Positions 35,957 through 44,843 of a stretch of 64,000 nt of DNA are shown here, piece after piece; the stretch's first letter is position 1; the number at the start of each line of letters is the position of its first letter. The DNA lies in the NCBI RefSeq assembly GCF_018327705.1, contig NZ_BNEM01000002.1, forward strand, positions 3,658,001 to 3,722,000, written 5' to 3'. The DNA comes from Catellatospora sp. TT07R-123 (GTDB taxonomy: Bacteria; Actinomycetota; Actinomycetes; Mycobacteriales; Micromonosporaceae). Under the pieces are notes generated by a model. That model did no database searches. It worked only from the letters and a program-made list of their open reading frames with translations, and was not told the origin of the DNA. Position numbers and translations under genes: made by a program.

Positions 35957-36334
35957 GTGAGCAGCGCGTTCTGGGACGACCTCACCGACAACCTGGACGA
36001 CCCCGAGTTCCTGCGCGCCTACCTCACCGAGTCCGTACGCATCTCCACCATCGATGCACTGGTCAATGCGCTGGAGGAGGCGCGCGAGTCCGCCCGGATC
36101 AACAAGGCCGAACTAGCCCGAGCGATCGGCGCCGAGCCTGCCGTGGTCCGGCGACTGCTCTCGGCGACCAGCCCGAACCCCACCATCGGCACCCTCGCTG
36201 AAGTCGCCGCCGCCCTGGGCCTGCGGATCCGCCTCGAACCGATGCCCGAGGACGAGCGCCGCGCCGTCACCGACGCGCTCCGCACCGGCAGACCGACGCC
36301 GGAGACCAGGACCCGGTTCGCTCCGGCGGCGTGA
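35957..36334 (+). CDS. XRE/HigA-type antitoxin
   Basis: 125 residues. An N-terminal segment (DDPEFLRAYLTESVRISTID) is followed by a helix-turn-helix (INKAELARAIGAEPAVVRRL, then NPTIGTLAEVAAALGLRIRL), the layout of antitoxins of RelE/HigB-type toxins. GTG 35957 follows GGAGG at 5 bases. It is preceded by a perfect palindromic operator and faces the toxin remnant tail to tail, with only 3 bp between the antitoxin stop and the toxin's ancestral stop. Most type II pairs are co-directional, so this orientation is unusual. Confidence 0.85.
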   Translation: MSSAFWDDLTDNLDDPEFLRAYLTESVRISTIDALVNALEEARESARINKAELARAIGAEPAVVRRLLSATSPNPTIGTLAEVAAALGLRIRLEPMPEDERRAVTDALRTGRPTPETRTRFAPAA

Positions 36335-36337
36335 ACC

Positions 36338-36792
36338 TCACCCCAGCGAACGCGGATTCCGCGCACGGTATTCGGCCCCCAGACGAGGCACACCGCGTAG
36401 TCCGCATCGGTGAGCCTGGTGGCCACCGCCTTCATCACCCCGGCCACCACGACCAGGAGCGGCTTGTCCCGGCCGGTCGCGTCCAGGTCGATCAGGCAGA
36501 ACAGGCGGTAGTGATGACGGCCGTGCCCGCCGCCCGGCTTCGGGCCGTCGACGCGCATCTCATGCCACCCGGTCATCTCTCCGTGCATCGCCTCCCACAA
36601 CCCGCCGCCGGCGAACCGGTGCGGCGGAGCCTTCGCCACCGCCACCAGCACCGCGAAGAACTTCGCCCGCACGGAGGGCGGGCAGGCCCGCAGGAAGATC
36701 TGGCCCGGGGCCTCGCGGCTCGGATCGTCGCCTGGATGCCGCCGGAAGTACACGACATCGTGCGGATCATCGCGGTGCGGCCCCGTCGCCAC
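36338..36792 (-). pseudogene. RelE/HigB (Gp49-like) toxin with 3' frameshift
   Basis: From GTG 36792 the frame encodes a toxin-like domain: FRRHPGDDP, QIFLRACPPSVRAKFFAV, GGGLWEAMHGEMTGWHEMRV, HHYRLFCLIDLDATGRDKPL and TDADYA. At about 36390-36396 the expected continuation switches frame: the frame one base away reads RLGAEYRARNPRSLG then TGA (36340-36338), the usual C-terminus of this family. One base seems to have been lost. In the existing frame translation would continue to 36019, through the antisense of the antitoxin gene. The toxin is probably inactive or altered, or this is a sequencing indel. Confidence 0.75.
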
Positions 36793-37006
36793 TTCATCGA
36801 CTACCCCGACTAATCATCGTAGCGAGCCGATCCGTCCACATGCGACGCATGCCGCCTCCTCCCCACGCGGAAAGCAGCGGTCTCCCGCGTGATCGTCAGT
36901 TCCGGTCAGATCGTGGCCACAGAGGGCGGATTCTGACCGCAGACGGTGATCTTGGCGGCGACGCGGCCCACCGCGGCGGGCGGGGTGGGTCAGCGGGTGG
37001 GGTGGG

Positions 37007-37669
37007 TCAGCGGGTGGGGGCGGTGGCGTGGCCGTCGACGAGGTGGAGTTCGTCGTCGCAGGCGGCGGCGGCCTGGGGGTCGTGGGTGGCGAAGACGACC
37101 GCCGCGCCCCGGTCCGCCTCGGCTCGCAGCAGGTTCAGCACCAGCTGGCGGTTGGCGGCGTCGAGTTCGCTGGTGACCTCGTCGGCCAGCACGACCGCGC
37201 CGCGCAGGGCCAGGCCGCGCGCGATCGCCGTACGCTGCTGCTGCCCGCCGGACAGCTCCTCGACCAGCTGCTCGGCCTGCCCGGACAGCCCGACCCGCTC
37301 CAGCGCCTCGGTGGTGGCCCGCCGCGCGTCCCCGGCGCGCATGCCCGTCGAGATCAGCGCCACCTGGATGTTCTCCTCGGCGGTCAGCGTCGGGGCGAGC
37401 CCGTTGTGCTGCGGCATCAGCACGACTCCGGCGGAGACGGCCTGGTCGCGGTCGCCCAGCGGCCCGCCGTCGAGCGTGATCCGGCCCTCGGCCGGCTGGA
37501 TCAGCCCGGCCAGCGCCCACAGCAGCGTCGTCTTGCCCGCCCCGGACGCGCCGGTGACGGCCAGGATGCGGCCGGGCACGGCGGCGGCGCTGACCTCGCG
37601 CAGCACCGCGTAGTCGCGGTCGCGGCCGTAGGTGACGGTGATCCGGTCGGCGAGCAGGGTCCGGCTCAT
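37007..37669 (-). CDS. ABC transporter ATPase, LolD/MacB-like
   Basis: 220 residues. Walker A GASGAGKTT, Q-loop VLMPQHNGL, signature LSGGQQQRTAIARGLA, Walker B AVVLADEVTSELD and H-loop FATHD are intact. ATG 37669 shares one base with the TGA of the preceding ATPase gene. It is the last gene of a permease-ATPase-ATPase operon. Confidence 0.88.
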   Translation of the reverse strand: MSRTLLADRITVTYGRDRDYAVLREVSAAAVPGRILAVTGASGAGKTTLLWALAGLIQPAEGRITLDGGPLGDRDQAVSAGVVLMPQHNGLAPTLTAEENIQVALISTGMRAGDARRATTEALERVGLSGQAEQLVEELSGGQQQRTAIARGLALRGAVVLADEVTSELDAANRQLVLNLLRAEADRGAAVVFATHDPQAAAACDDELHLVDGHATAPTR

Positions 37670-38577
37670 CAGGCCACCTCGCGGGCGTAGTGGGTCGGCT
37701 GCGCGTGGCGCGGGTGGTCGTCGGCGTGGTCGTACTCGGGGCGCGCGGTGGCGGCGGCGAGCAGCACGGTGCCGTCGGGGCGCGGGTGGACCCGGACGCG
37801 GGTGCCGGGCGGCAGCAGGGCGAGCACGTCCGGCGGCAGGTGCACGGCGCCGTCGCGGCCGACGACCGCGAACTCCTCGCCCTGGCTGCCCTCGCCGCCG
37901 ACGCGGCCGTCGCGGATGGTGACCTGGCGGGTCATCCCGGCGGCCACCGCGGGGTCGTGGGTGACCACGACGACGGTGGTGCCGTTGCGGCGTACGCCTT
38001 CGAGCGCGGCGATGACCTCGTCGCGGGCGCGGGAGTCGAGCTGGCTGGTGGGCTCGTCGGCGAGCAGGATGCCCGGCTTGTGGGCCAGCGCGACGGCCAG
38101 GGCCAGCCGCTGCCGCTCGCCGGGGGCCAGCTCGGACGGGCGCTGGCGCAGCCTTCCGCGTACGCCGAGCAGGCCCACCAGGGCGAGCACGTCGCGCGGC
38201 TGGGGCAGGTCGGTGGCGCCGTGGCTGCGGGCGGCGCGCTGGGCGAACCGCACGTTCTGCTCGGCGGTCAGGTACGGCAGCAGGTTGCGCTCGGCGCCCT
38301 GCAGCACCACGCCGACCTCGGTGGCGCGCATCCTGGCGAGCTCGGCCTCGGTGGCCTTGGCCAGGTCGGTGTCGCCGACGCCGGCGCGCCCGGCCGCAGG
38401 CCGGATCAGGCCCGCGAGCAGGGACAGCAGCGTGGACTTGCCGGAGCCGGACGGCCCGAGCAGCGCCACGGACTCGCCGGGCGCGATGTCCAGGTCCACC
38501 CCGCCGAGGGCGACGACGTCGTACCCCTCCAGCCGGTAGATGTAGACCAGGCCGCGACAGCTGACGGTGCCGTTCAC
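37669..38577 (-). CDS. ABC transporter ATPase, LolD/MacB-like, with C-terminal extension
   Basis: 302 residues. Walker A GPSGSGKST, signature LAPGERQRLALAVAL (a PGE variant of LSGGQ), Walker B GILLADEPTSQLD. About 75 residues after the ATPase core include VVGRDGAVHLPPDVLALLPP and a His-rich end, similar to a regulatory tail. GTG 38577 overlaps the permease stop by 4 bases. Two different ATPases with a single large permease gene suggest a heterodimeric ATPase for one transporter. Confidence 0.88.
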   Translation of the reverse strand: MNGTVSCRGLVYIYRLEGYDVVALGGVDLDIAPGESVALLGPSGSGKSTLLSLLAGLIRPAAGRAGVGDTDLAKATEAELARMRATEVGVVLQGAERNLLPYLTAEQNVRFAQRAARSHGATDLPQPRDVLALVGLLGVRGRLRQRPSELAPGERQRLALAVALAHKPGILLADEPTSQLDSRARDEVIAALEGVRRNGTTVVVVTHDPAVAAGMTRQVTIRDGRVGGEGSQGEEFAVVGRDGAVHLPPDVLALLPPGTRVRVHPRPDGTVLLAAATARPEYDHADDHPRHAQPTHYAREVA

Positions 38578-41500
38578 CGGCCGCCTCCTCGAATCAGGTC
38601 GGGGGTTGCCCGCTTGACCAGGCGGCCGCCGCGCAGCACCGCGACGACCAGCACCAGCACCCCGCCGGCCAGGGCCAGCGGCAGCGCGTCGGGTGCCAGG
38701 CTCGGCACGAGCGTGCCGAGGACGTCGGCGGCCAGCTGCGGGGTGCCGGTGGTGCCGACGGTGACCAGGGGGATGCCGGGCAGCATCAGTGCCGCGGCGG
38801 CCACCCCGACGGCGGCTCCGAGCACCAGCGGCAGGCCGAGCATGGCCAGCCGCTCGCGGCGCAGGCCCTGGCGCAGGGTCGCCGGGCGTACGCCGGTGAC
38901 GCGCAGCGCGGCCAGTTCGGTGCGCCGCTCGCGGTTGCCCAGGCGGGTGCCCAGGGCCAGCACGCCCAGCGCCAGCAGCGCCGCGGCGATGCCCGCGAGC
39001 AGGTACAGCCGCAGCCCGAGCGCCGGGGCGCGGCGGCCCAGCCGGTCCAGCTCGTCCGGGACGGTCTCGGTGCGCAGCACCCGTACCCCGGAGCCGGCCA
39101 GCTTGACGGCCAGGTCGGCCGGGGCGTCCTTGGCCGCCCACACCTCGTAGCGCAGGTCGGTGGCGTCGGCCAGGCCCTGGGTGACCGAGGCGGCGCGCAC
39201 CGCGAGGTCGAGGTCGAACAGCAGGCCGTGGTCGCCGGCGCGGGGCAGCACGGCCGCCTGTTCCAGCACCGTGAACGCCTGCGGCGCCTCGGCGAACCCG
39301 GGCAGGTCGAACGTGGTCGGATCGTCGCTGCTCGGGGCGGCCCCGGCCAGCACCGCGGGCAGCGCGGCGGGCGTGTCGGCGTACGACACCAGCACGTCGC
39401 CCTGGTCACTGGAGTCGACGGCCAGTTTCAGCTGCTCCCCGGCGGTGACGCGCACCTTGGCGTTGGGCGTGCGGTCGACCAGGAAGTGCCAGGCGGCGGC
39501 GTCGGTCATGCGTACCGCGACGTCCTTGCCGGCGGAGCGGATCTCGTGCACGGTCAGCGTGGCCTGCACCGGCCCGCTGGTCCCGGGGACGCGGCCCACG
39601 GCCAGGCCGACCAGGCGGCAGCCGCCGTCGGCACAGGCCGCGGCGCTGGCGGTGTAGTCGTGCACGCCCTGTTTGAGGCGGCCCAGCCACTGCACCGTCG
39701 GCGGCTCGCCGGGCGCGGACAGCACCACGCCGATGCGGGAGCCGCTGTCGGCCGGGGGCTCGGTCGTCTCGGTGCCGGTCTGCGTACCGGTGCCGGTGCC
39801 CGTGCCCGTGCCGGTGCCGGTGCCGCCGGGGGGCTGCTCCGGTTCGGGCAGCACCGCGCCCAGGCGCAGCGTGATCGCACCGCCGACGGTCGCGGGCGCG
39901 CCCGCCTGGCCGCGCAGCGACCCGGCCAGCGTGGACAACGCGGTCTCGTCGTGCCCGCGCCAGATCGCCACGGCGGGCAGCTTCTGCGACTGCACGCCGA
40001 TCAGCTCGACGCGCTGGTTGTTGTAGAGCTCGTCGGTGCGCACCACGGCCATCGAACGGCCGGACGGGTCGGCCTGGGCCAGCGCGTCGACCAGCGCCTG
40101 CGGGTGGTCGGCGGCGACGGCGTAGACCGTCGGGGCGCCCACGGCGTCGTCGGCGCGCTGGGCGCGGGCGTCGGCGGCGACGTCCCAGGCGGTGGCGGAG
40201 AACGCGAGCAGGGCCACGGCCGCGGTCAGCACCGCGGCGGTACGGCCCGCGCCAGGTCGCCGCGACAGCTGCGCCGAGGCGAGCAGCACGGACACCGAGC
40301 CCCGGCGCCGGGCCAGGCCGAGCCGCAGCTTGGCCCACAACGCGAGCAGGCGCCCGGCGAGCAGCCCGGCCACGACGGCCAGTGCGGCCGGGGCGAGCAG
40401 CGCCAGCGGGGCGGCGCGGTCCTGGAGCGCGGCGGCCAGCGAGGCGACGGCCAGCGCCACCACGACGCCTTCCAGCGCCCCGGCCCGCCAGTTGCGGCGC
40501 TCGGGCACCCGGCGCAGCAGGCCGAGCACCGGGCGGCGCAGCGTGGCACGGGCCGCCAGCCAGGCGGCGGCGCAGGCCAGCACCAGGCCGCCCGCGGCGG
40601 CGGCGAACACCGGCCAGCGCGGCTCGACGTGTACGCCGTCGGCGAGCACGGTCCGCGCGGCCAGCTCGACCGCGCCCAGCCCGGCGGCCAGGCCGATCGG
40701 GGCGCCGACCAGGATCAGCAGCAGCGTCTCGCCGAGGCCGAACCGGACCGTGCCGCCGCTGCCGTAGCCGCGCAGCCGGGCCAGCGCCAGCTCCGGGCCG
40801 CGCTCCTCGGTAAGTGCCGCGACCAGCAGCAGCAGGACCACGAACGCGAGCAGCAGCAGCGGCACCGCGATGATCGGGACGGTACGGGCCAGCGCGTCCT
40901 GGTCCTTGGCGGCGTCGTCGACGATCGCCGGGAGCGCGGTCTGTACCTGGAGCTCACCGGCGTTGAGGGCGAGCCCGAGCGCGCCGAGCTCGTTGCGCAG
41001 GGCGGCGACGTCGTCCAGGCGCACCTGCTCCGCGCGCAGCGGGTACGTCAGCGACAGCGCGACCGGCACCGCGTCGGACAGCTGCACGTCGTCCTCGGCC
41101 CCGGCGAACACCGCGTCCAGGCGCGGCGCGCCGTCCCCGCCGGACTGGGCGTACGCGAAGTAGCCGTTGTTGCCCCAGTACGGGTCGTCCGGCGCCAGCG
41201 GCGTGTACAGGCCGGCGACCTCGAACTGGCGCGAGGCGCCGCCCTGCGCCGACTTGAGCGTGATCTTGTCGCCGACGTCGACCCCGGCGTCGGCCGCCGA
41301 GCGGGTGCTGAGCACGACCTGCTCGGCGTCGATGGCGCAGCTGCCGGTGACCTTGAGGTGGGCGCAGGCGCCCTGGCGCCAGGCCAGCCGGGTCGCGAAC
41401 CGGCCGCCGCCGGTGGTCAGCGAGGTGTCGGTGCTGACCGCGCCGACCGGCTTGCCCAGCACCGCGGACAGGTGCGGGGCGCGGGCCAGCGCGGCGGCGA

Positions 41501-41756
41501 TCACGGTCTGCGCGTCGCCGACCGGCTCGTGCGCGGCGGGCGCGGTCTCGGCGCTGCCGTCAGCGCCGACGGTGACCGCGGCGGCCGTCGCCGGGGCGGC
41601 GCTGAGCGCGTCGGTGAGCACCGACTGCTGGGCCGCCCGCCCGTACGCCGGGGCGAGCACCGCCGCCGCGGTGGCGAACGCGGACAGCGTCAGCACCACC
41701 AGTGAGCGGCCGGAGCGGTGCCGGATGCCCCGCAGCATGACGGTCCAACCGGTCAC
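38574..41756 (-). CDS. FtsX/MacB-type ABC permease, double-module
   Basis: 1060 residues. One membrane helix at the N-terminus (SLVVLTLSAFATAAAVLAPA), a large external domain, then a bundle of helices with FtsX-like segments (AIVDDAAKDQDALARTVPII then hydrophobic stretches), a second large external region and a final FtsX-like bundle (LYLLAGIAAALLALGVLALG). Such proteins usually sense or move hydrophobic or peptide substrates across the membrane. A Gly-Thr repeat lies in the second external region. GTG 41756 has AAGGAGG 5 bases upstream. It leads an operon with two ATPases. Confidence 0.85.
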   Translation of the reverse strand: MTGWTVMLRGIRHRSGRSLVVLTLSAFATAAAVLAPAYGRAAQQSVLTDALSAAPATAAAVTVGADGSAETAPAAHEPVGDAQTVIAAALARAPHLSAVLGKPVGAVSTDTSLTTGGGRFATRLAWRQGACAHLKVTGSCAIDAEQVVLSTRSAADAGVDVGDKITLKSAQGGASRQFEVAGLYTPLAPDDPYWGNNGYFAYAQSGGDGAPRLDAVFAGAEDDVQLSDAVPVALSLTYPLRAEQVRLDDVAALRNELGALGLALNAGELQVQTALPAIVDDAAKDQDALARTVPIIAVPLLLLAFVVLLLLVAALTEERGPELALARLRGYGSGGTVRFGLGETLLLILVGAPIGLAAGLGAVELAARTVLADGVHVEPRWPVFAAAAGGLVLACAAAWLAARATLRRPVLGLLRRVPERRNWRAGALEGVVVALAVASLAAALQDRAAPLALLAPAALAVVAGLLAGRLLALWAKLRLGLARRRGSVSVLLASAQLSRRPGAGRTAAVLTAAVALLAFSATAWDVAADARAQRADDAVGAPTVYAVAADHPQALVDALAQADPSGRSMAVVRTDELYNNQRVELIGVQSQKLPAVAIWRGHDETALSTLAGSLRGQAGAPATVGGAITLRLGAVLPEPEQPPGGTGTGTGTGTGTGTQTGTETTEPPADSGSRIGVVLSAPGEPPTVQWLGRLKQGVHDYTASAAACADGGCRLVGLAVGRVPGTSGPVQATLTVHEIRSAGKDVAVRMTDAAAWHFLVDRTPNAKVRVTAGEQLKLAVDSSDQGDVLVSYADTPAALPAVLAGAAPSSDDPTTFDLPGFAEAPQAFTVLEQAAVLPRAGDHGLLFDLDLAVRAASVTQGLADATDLRYEVWAAKDAPADLAVKLAGSGVRVLRTETVPDELDRLGRRAPALGLRLYLLAGIAAALLALGVLALGTRLGNRERRTELAALRVTGVRPATLRQGLRRERLAMLGLPLVLGAAVGVAAAALMLPGIPLVTVGTTGTPQLAADVLGTLVPSLAPDALPLALAGGVLVLVVAVLRGGRLVKRATPDLIRGGGR
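39786..39826. repeat. Hexanucleotide repeat encoding Gly-Thr repeat
   Basis: About seven copies of CCGGTG/CCCGTG encode alternating Gly-Thr in the external part of the permease. Likely prone to length change by 2-residue steps. Confidence 0.8.
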
Positions 41757-41791
41757 CGACGCCTCCTTCAAAGCCCTACGTGCCCCGACAC

Positions 41792-41807
41792 CTTAGCGAC
41801 CGGCAAG
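41792..41807. promoter_or_regulatory. Weak match to acyl-CoA regulon palindrome
   Basis: CTTAGCGACCGGCAAG matches 12 of 16 consensus positions, 36 bases before the ABC permease gene and past the 3' end of meaB. The neighbouring gene is not clearly acyl-CoA related, so it may be chance. Confidence 0.25.
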
Positions 41808-41937
41808 CACGCCCTGAAAGCCGCTTCACCTTTTGATTTGCGCCATCGACGCGCGGGTTCACCTCGATTACCGTCAGCGAGCACGCCGATGTCACCGTCC
41901 CGCGAAAGCGCGGTCGGTGGATGCGGGGAAGGCGCGG

Positions 41938-42894
41938 CTAGACCAGTTCGTCGAGGAGTTTCTCGGCGGCGGCGTACGGGTCGAGCGTGCCGGCCACGAC
42001 GTGGTCGGCGAGGTCGGCCAGGCTGGTGCCGGGCAGGTCGGCGAAGCGGGCGCGCAGGCTGCCCAGCGCCAGGGCCTCGATCTCGGCGGCGGCGCGGGCG
42101 CGGCGGCGTACCGTCAACCGGCCGGACTCGGCCAGCCAGGCCCGGTGCTCCTCGACCGCGCCGACGATGTCGCCGATGCCCTCGGCCTTCGCCGCGACCG
42201 CCTTGACCACGCGCGGCCGCCAGCTCCCCGGCCCCCGGTCGGGGCCGCCCAGCGCGATCATGCCCTGGATGTCGCGGACCGTCGCGTCGGCGCCGTCGCG
42301 GTCGGCCTTGTTGATCACGAAGATGTCGGCGACCTCCAGGATGCCCGCCTTGACCGCCTGGATCGCGTCGCCCATGCCCGGGGCGAGCAGCACCAGGGTG
42401 GTGTCGGCGAGGCTGGCGATCTCGACCTCGGCCTGGCCGACGCCGACGGTCTCCACGAGCACGACGTCGCAGCCGACCCCCGCCAGCACCCGCACCGCCG
42501 CCGGGGTGGCGGCGGCCAGTCCGCCGAGGTGGCCCCGGCTGGACATGGACCGGATGTAGACGCCGGGGTCGGTGGCGTGGTCCTGCATCCGGACCCGGTC
42601 GCCGAGGATCGCACCCCCGGTGTACGGGCTGGACGGGTCGACCGCCAGCACCCCGACCCGCTTGCCGGCGGCGCGCAGCGTCCGGACCAGCTCGTTGGTC
42701 GTGGTCGACTTGCCCACGCCGGGCGACCCGGTGAGGCCGACGACCATCGCCGCCCCGGCGGTCGGGGCCAGCGCGGCCGCGATCTCGGGCAGGTGCGGCG
42801 ACCCGGACTCGACGAGGGTGATCAGACGCGCGACGGCCCGGGCCTCACCGGCCCGGGCACGTTCGAGCAGCTCAGGGATCGAGCCGAGATTCAC
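41938..42894 (-). CDS. meaB: MeaB-type GTPase chaperone of B12 mutases
   Basis: 318 residues. G3E-family P-loop [17 protein letters not shown], switch-region [13 protein letters not shown] and guanine-specificity NKAD are present. MeaB gates cofactor loading and protects adenosylcobalamin-dependent acyl-CoA mutases from inactivation. GTG 42894 overlaps the thiolase stop codon by 4 bases, giving a thiolase-meaB operon. It may serve the mutases at 30650 and 63361, both in this window. Confidence 0.92.
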   Translation of the reverse strand: MNLGSIPELLERARAGEARAVARLITLVESGSPHLPEIAAALAPTAGAAMVVGLTGSPGVGKSTTTNELVRTLRAAGKRVGVLAVDPSSPYTGGAILGDRVRMQDHATDPGVYIRSMSSRGHLGGLAAATPAAVRVLAGVGCDVVLVETVGVGQAEVEIASLADTTLVLLAPGMGDAIQAVKAGILEVADIFVINKADRDGADATVRDIQGMIALGGPDRGPGSWRPRVVKAVAAKAEGIGDIVGAVEEHRAWLAESGRLTVRRRARAAAEIEALALGSLRARFADLPGTSLADLADHVVAGTLDPYAAAEKLLDELV

Positions 42895-44072
42895 GCAGCC
42901 ACCTTGAGGATCAGCGCGTCGCCCTGGCCGCCGCCGCCGCACAGCGCGGCCGCGCCGACACCGCCGCCGCGGCGCTTGAGCTCCAGCGCCAGGGTCAGCG
43001 CCAGCCGGGCGCCGGACATGCCGATCGGGTGGCCCAGCGCGATGGCGCCGCCGTTGACGTTGACGATGTCGGAGGTGATGCCCAGCTCGCGCATGGACTG
43101 GATGCCGACGGCCGCGAACGCCTCGTTGATCTCGACCAGGTCGAGGTCGACCGTGGTCAGGCCCTCCTTGGCCAGCGCGTGCTTGATCGCGTTGGCGGGC
43201 TGGGCGTGCAGCGAGTTGTCCGGTCCGGCCACGTTGCCGTGCGCGCCGATCTCGGCCAGCCAGGTCAGGCCCAGTTCCTGCGCCTTCGCCTTGCTCATGA
43301 CCACGACCGCGGCGGCGCCGTCGGAGATGGGCGAGGAGGAACCGGCGGTGATGGTGCCGTCCTTGGCGAAGGCCGGGCGCAGCTTGGCCAGGGTCTCCGG
43401 CGTGGTGTCGGGGCGTACGCCCTCGTCCTCGCTGACCACGATCGGGTCGCCCTTGCGGGCCGGGATGGTGACCGGGGCGATCTCCTCGGCGAAGTGCCCG
43501 TTCTTCTGCGCGGCGGCGGCGCGCTGGTGCGAGGCCGCGGCGAAGGCGTCCTGCTCCTCGCGGCTGATCTCGTAGCGCTTGTTGTGGTTCTCGGTCGACT
43601 CGCCCATGGCGATCTGGTCGTACGCGTCGGTGAGGCCGTCGAGGGCCATGTGGTCCTTGATCACGACGTCGCCGTACTTGTAGCCGTTGCGCTGGCCGAT
43701 CAGCAGGTGCGGGGCGTTGGTCATCGACTCCATGCCGCCCGCGACCACGATGTCGAACTCGCCCGCGCGGATGAGCTGGTCGGCCAGGGCGATCGCGTCG
43801 AGGCCGGACAGGCAGACCTTGTTCACGGTCAGGGCCGGGACGTTCATCGGGATGCCGGCGCCGACGGCGGCCTGGCGGGCGGTGATCTGGCCGCCGCCGG
43901 CCTGGAGCACCTGGCCCATGATCACGTACTGGACCTGCTCGGGGGCGACCCCGGCGCGCTCCAGCGCCGCCTTGATCGCGACCGAGCCGAGCTGGGTCGC
44001 GGAGAGGTCCTTGAGATTGCCGAGCAGGCGGCCCATCGGCGTACGCGCGCCGCTGACGATCACAGAAGTCAT
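42891..44072 (-). CDS. Acetyl-CoA acetyltransferase (thiolase)
   Basis: 393 residues, standard thiolase length. The acylated cysteine is in [11 protein letters not shown] near residue 89; [16 protein letters not shown] holds the catalytic His and CGGGGQGDA the second cysteine. It condenses two acetyl-CoA to acetoacetyl-CoA (or the reverse). ATG 44072 has GGAGGG eight bases upstream. The 66-bp gap to the divergent epimerase gene contains a regulon palindrome, so both directions may be co-controlled. As first gene of the operon with meaB it would feed the ethylmalonyl-CoA route. Confidence 0.93.
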   Translation of the reverse strand: MTSVIVSGARTPMGRLLGNLKDLSATQLGSVAIKAALERAGVAPEQVQYVIMGQVLQAGGGQITARQAAVGAGIPMNVPALTVNKVCLSGLDAIALADQLIRAGEFDIVVAGGMESMTNAPHLLIGQRNGYKYGDVVIKDHMALDGLTDAYDQIAMGESTENHNKRYEISREEQDAFAAASHQRAAAAQKNGHFAEEIAPVTIPARKGDPIVVSEDEGVRPDTTPETLAKLRPAFAKDGTITAGSSSPISDGAAAVVVMSKAKAQELGLTWLAEIGAHGNVAGPDNSLHAQPANAIKHALAKEGLTTVDLDLVEINEAFAAVGIQSMRELGITSDIVNVNGGAIALGHPIGMSGARLALTLALELKRRGGGVGAAALCGGGGQGDALILKVAA

Positions 44073-44109
44073 GGTGACAGCCCTCCGAGTGGCCTGGATT
44101 ACGTTCCGC

Positions 44110-44125
44110 CTTAACGATGGTTCGG
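44110..44125. promoter_or_regulatory. Acyl-CoA regulon palindrome, site 3 (thiolase/epimerase)
   Basis: CTTAACGATGGTTCGG matches 13 of 16 consensus positions. It sits between the divergent thiolase and epimerase genes, 38 and 14 bases from their starts. Confidence 0.65.
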
Positions 44126-44150
44126 TCAGACTAACCGCATGACCGAACCA
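44118..44150. promoter_or_regulatory. Inverted repeat across the epimerase start codon
   Basis: TGGTTCGGTCA (44118-44128) and TGACCGAACCA (44140-44150) are perfect 11-bp inverted repeats with an 11-bp spacer; the right arm starts at the second base of the start codon. It overlaps regulon site 3 and the -10 box. Confidence 0.6.
44127..44132 (+). promoter_or_regulatory. -10 box CAGACT of epimerase gene
   Basis: CAGACT is exactly six bases before ATG 44139 and no ribosome-binding site exists, so the transcript is likely leaderless. Confidence 0.5.
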
Positions 44151-44618
44151 GCATCCCTGTCGACCTCGTCACAGAGTGTCAAATCGCTCTCCGTCGGGCT
44201 GCAGCGCATCGATCACGTCGGCGTCGCGGTGCCGGACCTCGACACCGCCATCGCCTTCTACGAAGGTACGTTCGGAATGACCTGCGTGCACGTGGAGACC
44301 AACGAGGAGCAGGGCGTACGCGAGGCGATGATGCAGGTCGCCCCCGGCGTGGAGGGCGGCGCCATCCAGCTGCTGGCTCCGCTGCGCCCCGATTCGGCCA
44401 TCGGGAAGTTCCTCGACCGCAGCGGCCCCGGGATGCAGCAGCTCGCCTTCACCGTGGTGGACATCGACGCGACCTGCGCGGCCCTGCGCGAACGCGGCAT
44501 GCGCCTGCTCTACGAGACCCCCCGGCGCGGCACCGCGAACTCCCGGATCAACTTCGTGCACCCGAAGGACGCGGGCGGCGTACTCGTCGAGCTGGTTCAG
44601 CCTGCCGCCGACCACTGA
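44139..44618 (+). CDS. mce: Methylmalonyl-CoA/ethylmalonyl-CoA epimerase
   Basis: 159 residues of the glyoxalase (VOC) fold with two beta-alpha-beta units. Metal ligands are expected in [12 protein letters not shown] (His), [13 protein letters not shown] and VLVELVQP (Glu). It interconverts the (R) and (S) epimers of methylmalonyl-CoA and, in relatives, ethylmalonyl-CoA, linking the carboxylase/reductase to B12 mutases. It diverges from the thiolase-meaB operon and precedes the crotonyl-CoA carboxylase/reductase gene, and its promoter region has the regulon palindrome. Confidence 0.92.
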   Translation: MTEPASLSTSSQSVKSLSVGLQRIDHVGVAVPDLDTAIAFYEGTFGMTCVHVETNEEQGVREAMMQVAPGVEGGAIQLLAPLRPDSAIGKFLDRSGPGMQQLAFTVVDIDATCAALRERGMRLLYETPRRGTANSRINFVHPKDAGGVLVELVQPAADH

Positions 44619-44622
44619 TGCA

Positions 44623-44638
44623 CTGAATCATCGTTAAG
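44623..44638. promoter_or_regulatory. Acyl-CoA regulon palindrome, site 4 (ccr)
   Basis: CTGAATCATCGTTAAG matches 13 of 16 consensus positions. It lies 206 bases before the ccr start, which implies a long leader or an upstream promoter. Confidence 0.55.
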
Positions 44639-44707
44639 TCTGGCGTGGAGTTTTTCACAGACCCGTTCCGGCTCAAGCTACCGACGAGTAACGTCCCGCC
44701 CACCTGA

Positions 44708-44736
44708 GCCGCCATGTGTGTCGACCACATGGCGGC
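44708..44736 (+). terminator. Hairpin in the mce-ccr interval
   Basis: Perfect 11-bp stem GCCGCCATGTG (44708-44718) with 44726-44736 and a 7-base loop. It may end mce transcription or act in the ccr leader; its position after site 4 allows either. Confidence 0.6.
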
Positions 44737-44843
44737 ACCAGCAGGACCGCGCCCAACATGGGCAGCACTCAGATCCCGGGACCAGGCGCCATTCCGCTCA
44801 GCTCCACCGGGCGTCTGCGTCCCCTCACCACGGAGGTGGCGCC

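Noticed and set aside
36019..36337. C-terminal extension of the toxin frame through the antitoxin gene
   Set aside because: The other frame gives the expected toxin end; the extension is antisense to a helix-turn-helix gene and comes from a frameshift.
44718..44843. 42-residue N-terminal extension of Ccr
   Set aside because: Contains a hairpin and unusual His/Gln-rich sequence; GTG 44844 has a ribosome-binding site and gives the family length.
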